Shown: in pieces, positions 5,395 to 10,197 of the stretch
Layout of the letters: each line of letters begins with the position of its first letter
Position numbering within the stretch: position 1 is the stretch's first letter
Assembly: GCA_030609625.1 (NCBI GenBank)
Contig: JAUWBX010000030.1
Span: 1 to 10,197, forward strand
Direction of reading: 5' to 3'
Origin: Phycisphaerae bacterium
Lineage (GTDB): Bacteria; Planctomycetota; Phycisphaerae; Sedimentisphaerales; Anaerobacaceae
DNA: 10,197 nucleotides
The notes under the pieces: generated by a model
The model's database searches: none
What the model was told of the DNA's origin: nothing
The model's input: the letters and a program-made list of their open reading frames with translations, nothing else
Position numbers and translations under genes: made by a program

Positions 5395-7215
5395 TTATTC
5401 GAACTGGATGTCGGTGAGGACGAATTCGACGTTTGTGTTTCCATTGTAGGTATTAAGCTGCGGTTTATAGGCGACGTTGAAGAATTCGTGCTCGAGCAGC
5501 TTCTTTTCCAGTTTTCCGAACCTAAATCCGATGCAGCGCACCGCGGCGGTGCTGTCGGTTATCGCAATTTGAAGATGCTCACGTCCAGAGCCGACTCTTC
5601 TTGGCGGAGAGGCCAGGCGGACTCCTTTCGTAGCGAAAATTGGTTTGGAATTACCTTCACCAAAGGGGCCGAGCATTTGCAGCTCGCTAACCATCTCAGT
5701 TCGAAACTCAGCTAATGGAACCGCCGCGTCAATGTCAAGTTTAGCGGACACGTCATTTTCATTCAGGTTTTGTTTTGCGTAGGTTTCGAATTCTGCCGCG
5801 AACCGTTCTATTTTTTCGGTTTCGATAGTTATGCCAGCGGCCATTTTGTGGCCGCCGAAGCTGACTAAGTGCTGCGAGCAGGCCCTGATTGCGCTGAGCA
5901 AACAAAAACCGTGGATTGAACGGGCGGAACCCTGAGCGATGCTGTTTTCGGCGGCTCCTGCGTTAATCATAATCGTCGGGCGATAGAATTTGTCCACTAT
6001 TCTCGATGCGACAATGCCTATTACGCCGGTGTGCCAGTTTTCGTTCGCCAGGACGATGCTTTTTCGGTCGGGGTGGTGGAGGTTTCGCTCAATTATCATT
6101 TCACAGGCCTGCTTAAATATCTTTCGCTCATATTGCTGGCGCTGTTTGTTTTGCTCTTTTAGATATTCGGCTATTTGCATCGAGCGAATCAGCTTCTCGG
6201 ATGTCAGCAGCTCCACCGCTAATCGGGCGTGTCCCATCCGCCCTGCCGCGTTGAGCATTGGCGCAAGGCGAAAGCCGATGTGGAAACTATCGAGGCGATG
6301 CCCTGTCAGTCCGGCCGATTCAATCAGGGCCTGTATGCCGGAAAGTTTGCACTCCGGCAGTGCCTTTAGTCCGAAGCTCGTCAGCACCCTGTTTTCACCT
6401 CTGAGGTCAACAATATCAGCGATGGTTCCCATTGCCGCCAGAGTCGTTGCGTTGAGCATAAATTCACGTAACCTCGGCTCAAGCCTTCGGCCCGAATTGA
6501 ATTCGTTGGCAATGGCCCAGGCTAACTTAAATGCGACCATAGCGCCGGCTGAATCCTGGTTCGGATAGGATTTTTTTAGGGCAGGATGCACAATTGCGAC
6601 GGCTTTAGGAAACTCGGGGTCAGGCTGGTGATGGTCGGTTATTATCAAATCAAGGCCTAATTGTCCAGTGAGTTCGGCCGAGCTAAATGCCGTAACGCCG
6701 CAATCGACAGTAACCAGAAGTTTGCTGCCGGATTTTGCCAGTGTCCGGATAGCTTTGGCGTTCAGGCCGTAGCCTTCGTCGATGCGGTGAGGGATATAAT
6801 AATCGACGTCGGCACCAAGCAGCGTTAGAAGCTGCCAGAGAATTGCAACGCCTGTAATGCCGTCCACGTCGTAGTCGCCATAAACGGTGATTTTTTCCTT
6901 GTTTGCAATGGCCTGTTTTATTCGTTGAACCGCCGGTTCCATTCCCGGCATTTCGGCAGGGTCGATAAGCTGCGTCAGTTTGGGCCTTAAGAAAACAGAA
7001 GCGCTTTGGGCATCGGTTAATCCGCGATTGATTAAGACCTGTGCTAAAAGAGGTGAAACCTTCAGCGATTTGGCTAATTGTGCAGAGCGGTCGTCCGGGG
7101 GCCGGATTACCCATTGTTTTTTACAATAGCTATCGAGTTTAGATTCACGCCCGATAGGTGCAAGACGCGTTTTGTTGCGTTCCTGATTTATTTGCATCCG
7201 TGCAGAAAATTGCAT
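5395..7215 (-). CDS. recJ: Single-stranded-DNA-specific exonuclease RecJ
   Basis: Cytoplasmic 5'-3' ssDNA exonuclease of the DHH phosphoesterase superfamily, used in recombination and mismatch or base-excision repair. Motifs seen in 606 residues are GDYDVDG (113-119), VDCG (170-173), TDHH (193-196), HPALKKSYP (210-218), IADIVDL (265-271) and LNAAGRMGHA (321-330). The DHHA1 part has GVIGIVASRIVDKFYRP (about 397-413), GSARS (429-433) and FGGHKMAAG (453-461). LGPFGEGNSKP (515-525) follows in the OB-fold region. All metal-binding motifs are intact. The N-terminus is uncertain: homologues usually begin near KKQWVIRPP, here residue 32. M1 (7215) and M7 (7197) are the only ATGs before that, and neither has a good ribosome site. 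The stop abuts a MITE. Confidence 0.96.
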   Translation of the reverse strand: MQFSARMQINQERNKTRLAPIGRESKLDSYCKKQWVIRPPDDRSAQLAKSLKVSPLLAQVLINRGLTDAQSASVFLRPKLTQLIDPAEMPGMEPAVQRIKQAIANKEKITVYGDYDVDGITGVAILWQLLTLLGADVDYYIPHRIDEGYGLNAKAIRTLAKSGSKLLVTVDCGVTAFSSAELTGQLGLDLIITDHHQPDPEFPKAVAIVHPALKKSYPNQDSAGAMVAFKLAWAIANEFNSGRRLEPRLREFMLNATTLAAMGTIADIVDLRGENRVLTSFGLKALPECKLSGIQALIESAGLTGHRLDSFHIGFRLAPMLNAAGRMGHARLAVELLTSEKLIRSMQIAEYLKEQNKQRQQYERKIFKQACEMIIERNLHHPDRKSIVLANENWHTGVIGIVASRIVDKFYRPTIMINAGAAENSIAQGSARSIHGFCLLSAIRACSQHLVSFGGHKMAAGITIETEKIERFAAEFETYAKQNLNENDVSAKLDIDAAVPLAEFRTEMVSELQMLGPFGEGNSKPIFATKGVRLASPPRRVGSGREHLQIAITDSTAAVRCIGFRFGKLEKKLLEHEFFNVAYKPQLNTYNGNTNVEFVLTDIQFE

Positions 7216-7315
7216 TTAGAGTTTATCCCGGTCTTTACCTTCCTGATTTGTTGTATCACCTGGTGTTTATATAACCCAAGAGGGCTGAGGACTACAAGGA
7301 CTATTTTTCAAGTTC

Positions 7316-8218
7316 TTACATCCGCCAGGCCAGTTTTTTAACACTTCCGTCCTTGTCTTTGTTCCCAGCGATAGCGTGGAGTGTAAAATCACCACCTTTG
7401 GCAGTCAGATTCGCTTGGACCCAGCCGACCGGCTCGGCGTCGCTGAAGTTATATCCCACTGCAGGGAGATTGATAAGATGAATCCCTTCGAATTCAGAGA
7501 ATTTATATTCGTGAGAGTGGCCATAAACAATAGCCTTAACTTTGCGAATCGGCTTAATAGTAGAAAAAAGCCGCGGCACATCCAGCAGGTCCCCGTCACC
7601 ATCTTCCAAAGTATGGTGAAAGCAAAGAATTGTTGGCGTGTCGTCGCATTCTTTCAAATAGTCTTCCAGCCACTGCCTTTGGGCTTTTCCTAATAAACCC
7701 GGCACTTTATTAACGTAGAAAAGTGAATCCAAAATAATCAAACGGGTAGGTGGTCTGTTAACAACTACAATGTGCTTACCTTCGACGGGTTGTTTATCTC
7801 CGGGAACTTCATCAAAAACCTTAACAAAGTTTTCTCGGTTATCATGATTACCAAGTGCCATAAAGACCGGCCTTTTTTCGGCAATCGGAATTAACAGTTC
7901 CTTAAGATTGGCGTAATCGCCCAATTGGCCCGTCAGGCGAGCTAAGTCGCCGGCAATAACCACGCCATCCGGTGAAGCAGAGATAATATCGGGAATGACT
8001 TTTTGTAAATTTTGATAGGGAAAGAATCCTCGATAATTGTTGTTAACATCCGCTGGTATATGTGTGTCAGCCAAGAGTGCCCATCGAGCAGGCTTTTGTT
8101 CACTTTTCCTTAAGCCGGGGCTACAACCGGTACCGATAGTAACGAGGGTTCCGACAGCGGCTAAACCGGTTTTAATGAAAGCTCTTCTATTCATTGACTT
8201 GTAGAAAATCTCTGCCAT
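7316..8218 (-). CDS. Metallophosphoesterase with Tat lipoprotein signal
   Basis: A calcineurin-like phosphoesterase of 300 residues. The dimetal motifs are complete and in order: DTH (51-53), GD (90-91), GNHD (123-126), FHH (200-202) and GHSH (233-236). The N-terminus MNRRAFIKTGLAAVGTLV carries a twin-arginine signal, and TGC (Cys32) may be a lipobox, so the enzyme is probably exported folded and membrane-anchored. ATG 8218 is the longest start; ATG 8194 (MNRRAF) is equally possible since neither has a Shine-Dalgarno. The substrate is unknown; relatives include phosphodiesterases and phosphatases. It follows trxA by 28 bp on the same strand and is probably co-transcribed with it, while recJ lies 100 bp further on. 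Confidence 0.87.
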   Translation of the reverse strand: MAEIFYKSMNRRAFIKTGLAAVGTLVTIGTGCSPGLRKSEQKPARWALLADTHIPADVNNNYRGFFPYQNLQKVIPDIISASPDGVVIAGDLARLTGQLGDYANLKELLIPIAEKRPVFMALGNHDNRENFVKVFDEVPGDKQPVEGKHIVVVNRPPTRLIILDSLFYVNKVPGLLGKAQRQWLEDYLKECDDTPTILCFHHTLEDGDGDLLDVPRLFSTIKPIRKVKAIVYGHSHEYKFSEFEGIHLINLPAVGYNFSDAEPVGWVQANLTAKGGDFTLHAIAGNKDKDGSVKKLAWRM

Positions 8219-8246
8219 GATACGAATAAATGCAAGTTGTGTTTTT

Positions 8247-8573
8247 TTAGAGCAGCTCGTCGATTGCGGTGGCGAGGTCTTTTTTACCGGTTAAGCCGAC
8301 CCATTTTTTTTGCACCTGGCTGTCCTTGAATAGAATGAGGGTCGGTATCGCGCTTATGCCGAACTCCATAGCACTGTCGCGAGCGTCATCGACGTCGAGC
8401 CTGCAGATTTTGGCCTTGTCCCCGTACTCATCTGCGATTTCTTTTAAGATAGGAGCTATCATCTTGCAGGGTCCACACCAGGGTGCCCAGAAATCAACCA
8501 GCACCGGCACATCAGAATTGTGAATAGTCTCGTCAAAAGCGGCATCAGTTAGCTCAGTTACATTTCCAGCCAT
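8247..8573 (-). CDS. trxA: Thioredoxin
   Basis: A 108-residue classical thioredoxin, the usual length. The active site WCGPC is at 32-36, with VLVDFWAP before it (buried D27). The cis-proline is P77 in GISAIPTLILF, and GLTGKKDLATAIDELL ends the fold. It is a cytoplasmic dithiol reductant, recycled by the TrxB encoded just upstream. A good ribosome site, AAAGGA (8586-8581), sits seven bases before the ATG. Transcription probably comes from its own strong promoter at 8645-8673 through a leader of about 65 nt that contains a stable hairpin. The metallophosphoesterase follows at 28 bp. Confidence 0.97.
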   Translation of the reverse strand: MAGNVTELTDAAFDETIHNSDVPVLVDFWAPWCGPCKMIAPILKEIADEYGDKAKICRLDVDDARDSAMEFGISAIPTLILFKDSQVQKKWVGLTGKKDLATAIDELL

Positions 8574-8613
8574 TACTTTGTCCTTTCAGCCAAGATTTCG
8601 CAGAAAACCACTT

Positions 8614-8631
8614 CCCGGCTATATTGCCGGG
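8614..8631 (-). promoter_or_regulatory. Stem-loop in the trxA 5' leader
   Basis: CCCGGC and GCCGGG form a perfect 6-bp all-GC stem with a 6-nt AT loop, a few bases after the predicted transcription start. There is no T-run, so it is not an intrinsic terminator for trxB. An mRNA-stabilising 5' hairpin is the simplest reading. Confidence 0.5.
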
Positions 8632-8644
8632 TCATTTGGTCATC

Positions 8645-8673
8645 ATAATACCTGAACTATTCGCCGGCGTCAA
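8645..8673 (-). promoter_or_regulatory. Strong trxA promoter
   Basis: On the minus strand TTGACG (8673-8668), a 17-nt spacer and TATTAT (8650-8645) match the sigma70 consensus at 5/6 and 5/6. The start is expected near 8638. It lies in the trxB-trxA gap and uncouples trxA from trxB. Confidence 0.75.
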
Positions 8674-8736
8674 CAAAAATTATTTTTATGTTGTGCACAG
8701 TAGTCGGCTTTGTAATTTACGAGTTTTTTTGTTGAT

Positions 8737-9732
8737 TTACCATCCGCCCGGCTGGAGCAGGTCGCTGACCGGCTCGTTCCACCAGGCCGGGTCTCTGAAA
8801 TACTGCTTGAGCATCATAGCGGCGACGACGCCGTCACCGACGGCTGTGACCAATTGCATAGCCGCTCCGATTCTGCAATCACCGGCCACGAAGACGCCCG
8901 GCACACTTGAACGAAGATATGCGCAGTCGCACTTGATAAATCCATTGTCGGTCAGTTCCACAAAGCCTTTTAGAAAGCCGGTATTCGGTACCATGCCGAT
9001 GAAGATGAATACGCCATCGCAGGGATAGTCTTCTTCCTGGCCGGTTTTAACGTTTTTGAGCTTGGCCGACTGGACTTTGCCTTGCCCTCCGATGGCGGTC
9101 GCTACGGTGCTGTATTTGATAATCAGATTTGAATTCGGCTCGTTGGCCTTTTCCAGCAGCTCCTCGACCAGGACTTTGGCTGCCCTGAATTCATCCCTGC
9201 GGTGGAGCATTGTTACTTTTTGTGCGAATTTGGTCAGGTGCAGGGTTTCTTCGACTGCGGTATTGCCTCCGCCGACAGCAACGACCTCTTTACCCTTATA
9301 GAACGGTGCATCGCAGGTCCCGCAGTAGCTGACGCCTGCGCTGGCATTGCGGAATTCGTCTTCGCCGGGGACGCCGAGTTTACGATAGTCACTGCCCAGC
9401 GCTAAAATGACAGTTCTTGCGATGTATTTGTCTTCGTCGCAATAGACAGCAATATTGCCGTCCTGTAGTTTTTCCAAGCCGGATACTTCGCAGCCGGTCT
9501 TTATCTCGGCGCCAAAGCTTTCCACCTGTTTTTGCATTTGCATGATTAGACCCGTGCCGTCGATACGTTCTATGCCGGGGTAATTTTCGATTCTGTCGGT
9601 GTTGATGATTTGTCCGCCGGGCATGAACTTCTCAAGTATCAAGGTTTTCATCCTATCGCGGGCTGTGTAAAGTGCCGCCCCCAACCCTGCCGGCCCAGCA
9701 CCAACTATAATGCAGTCATAAGTATCAGACAT
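8737..9732 (-). CDS. trxB: Thioredoxin reductase (NADPH)
   Basis: An FAD-dependent low-molecular-weight thioredoxin reductase of 331 residues. It has the FAD-binding GAGPAG (11-16), MPGGQI (37-42), the redox pair C137-G-T-C140 followed by D141, the second dinucleotide-binding site GGGNTA (154-159), the NADPH 2'-phosphate motif HRRDEFRA (177-184) and FVAGDCR (281-287). The intact HRRxxFRA argues for NADPH as donor. The active site reads CGTC where the best-known enzymes have CATC. The C-terminal tail (DPAWWNEP..QPGGW) extends slightly past the fold. AAGGA lies eight bases before the ATG. It reduces the TrxA encoded downstream and is separated from it by 163 bp with an internal promoter. Confidence 0.96.
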   Translation of the reverse strand: MSDTYDCIIVGAGPAGLGAALYTARDRMKTLILEKFMPGGQIINTDRIENYPGIERIDGTGLIMQMQKQVESFGAEIKTGCEVSGLEKLQDGNIAVYCDEDKYIARTVILALGSDYRKLGVPGEDEFRNASAGVSYCGTCDAPFYKGKEVVAVGGGNTAVEETLHLTKFAQKVTMLHRRDEFRAAKVLVEELLEKANEPNSNLIIKYSTVATAIGGQGKVQSAKLKNVKTGQEEDYPCDGVFIFIGMVPNTGFLKGFVELTDNGFIKCDCAYLRSSVPGVFVAGDCRIGAAMQLVTAVGDGVVAAMMLKQYFRDPAWWNEPVSDLLQPGGW

Positions 9733-10013
9733 AAGAAGTATCCTTTTTTTTTAATACTCACAGTTTTTGTTAAACATCTTCGTTTTTTTGCCCTGGATTT
9801 AGTCGAGTTAGAGGCCGAAGTGGTCAAGTATTTTTTAAACAGCGTAACTAAGGACTTCGAGTTCTGTGGTTCTGTCGATGTTACTCAAGATGCCATCAAC
9901 CTTTTCCATAACCGCGTCTTCAATCACGTATTCGTTACAATTCTGACATTGCAGAACGGGTAATCCCTTGATAATAACAATACATTCACGATTAACCTTG
10001 AACGGCAAACTGG

Positions 10014-10019
10014 TAATTA
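10014..10019. repeat. Target-site duplication, left copy (TAATTA)
   Basis: TAATTA directly abuts the left terminal repeat and is repeated at 10139-10144. Deleting one copy with the element restores the zinc-finger reading frame. Confidence 0.85.
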
Positions 10020-10138
10020 GTACCTGTTGCGGAAAGCGAAAACCGGCAATGTCATCCCTGCGAAAGCAGGGATCCAGGACGAAAAAACTGGATTCCCGCC
10101 TGCGCGGGAATGACAAATGTTGTTTCCGCAACAGGTAC
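10020..10138. mobile_element. 119-bp MITE with 16-bp terminal inverted repeats
   Basis: Terminal inverted repeats GTACCTGTTGCGGAAA (10020-10035 and complement 10123-10138) are perfect. The TAATTA copies at 10014-10019 and 10139-10144 are the target-site duplication; because TAATTA is itself palindromic, the visible inverted repeat extends to 22 bp. The core (10050-10115) reads TGTC, hairpin ATCCCTGC-GAAA-GCAGGGAT (10054-10073), CCAG, a 10-nt centre, CTGG, hairpin ATTCCCGC-CTGC-GCGGGAAT (10092-10111), GACA. No coding capacity; mobilisation must be in trans. Insertion into the zinc-finger gene shows it moved. Confidence 0.9.
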
Positions 10139-10144
10139 TAATTA
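10139..10144. repeat. Target-site duplication, right copy (TAATTA)
   Basis: Second copy of the 6-bp duplication flanking the MITE. In the interrupted frame it supplies the premature TAA stop. Confidence 0.85.
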
Positions 10145-10197
10145 ACTTCTCTAATTTTGCACCGCAATTATGGCAAATCATTGCTTCGTCATTTTAT

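Larger units (their letters stand above)
9835..10181 (-). pseudogene. YgiT-type zinc-finger (MqsA-like antitoxin) gene split by a MITE
   Basis: The 5' fragment (10181 to about 10139) encodes MICHNCGAKLEKLI, and the 3' fragment (10019 to 9835) encodes TSLPFKVNRECIV onwards to the stop. Removing the 119-bp element and one TAATTA copy joins them in frame as a 73-residue protein with paired zinc ligands C3-x2-C6 and C37-x2-C40, typical of YgiT-type zinc-finger proteins. As it stands, translation from the ATG runs through the element and stops at a TAA that includes the second target-site copy, so the second CxxC is lost. YgiT-like genes usually follow a small toxin gene. The ATG here overlaps a possible upstream stop (ATGA, 10181-10178), consistent with a toxin gene just outside the window. 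Confidence 0.85.

Noticed and set aside
5151..5444. 97-codon minus-strand open frame with CHSKRSEES..LRFAQGDS
   Set aside because: It runs across the 5289-5392 MITE and the 3' ends of two real genes; the peptide is repeat-derived.
5990..6568. 192-codon plus-strand open frame
   Set aside because: Fully antisense to conserved recJ coding sequence, with no recognisable motif or ribosome site.
9765..9834. Promoter search upstream of trxB
   Set aside because: TTGACC near 9820 has no acceptable -10 at 16-18 nt, so no promoter is called.
9835..10131. 98-codon fused frame joining element sequence to the zinc-finger C-terminal part
   Set aside because: It would need a TTG start inside the MITE, has no ribosome site, and its N-terminal third is repeat-derived (SFPRRRESS).

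Overview
This window most likely comes from a free-living, diderm-type bacterium with DAP peptidoglycan. It has a complete meso-DAP-adding MurE with the DNPR motif, a Sec lipoprotein, a Tat-type lipoprotein, a thioredoxin/thioredoxin reductase pair and RecJ. Moderate GC, dispersed palindromic repeats, small toxin-antitoxin cassettes and a murE standing outside any visible division/cell-wall cluster would fit a Planctomycetota (Phycisphaerae-like) genome. That assignment is an impression from gene style and was not tested.

Layout. Positions 1-1425 are an accessory segment: the 5' end of an unidentified minus-strand gene, a small conserved protein of unknown function with its own extended -10 promoter, and a compact toxin-antitoxin operon. 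That operon is higB-higA followed by a solitary HicB-like gene, behind a near-consensus promoter with a 12-bp palindrome in its spacer. Positions 1506-3011 (minus) are murE, which carries two copies of a five-unit heptanucleotide repeat translated as SSIE-type loops. Positions 3012-3624 hold no gene but at least three palindromic repeat units. Positions 3625-5268 (plus) encode a transglutaminase-like lipoprotein. A 104-bp palindromic MITE-like element sits between it and the convergent recJ (5395-7215). Next, all on the minus strand, come a Tat-signal metallophosphoesterase, trxA and trxB. At the right edge a YgiT-type zinc-finger gene has been split by a 119-bp MITE with a clean TAATTA target duplication.

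How the genes work together. trxB and trxA form a thiol-reduction pair, with trxA driven by its own strong promoter. The phosphoesterase and recJ follow on the same strand and may be partly co-transcribed with trxA. Both ends of the window are toxin-antitoxin-like islands (HigBA/HicB on the left, a broken YgiT antitoxin-like gene on the right).

The most notable signal is the family of short palindromic elements. Three full copies share an inner plan (TGTC, hairpin, spacer, hairpin, GACA) but have unrelated outer inverted repeats. One copy demonstrably moved, because removing it restores a broken gene exactly.
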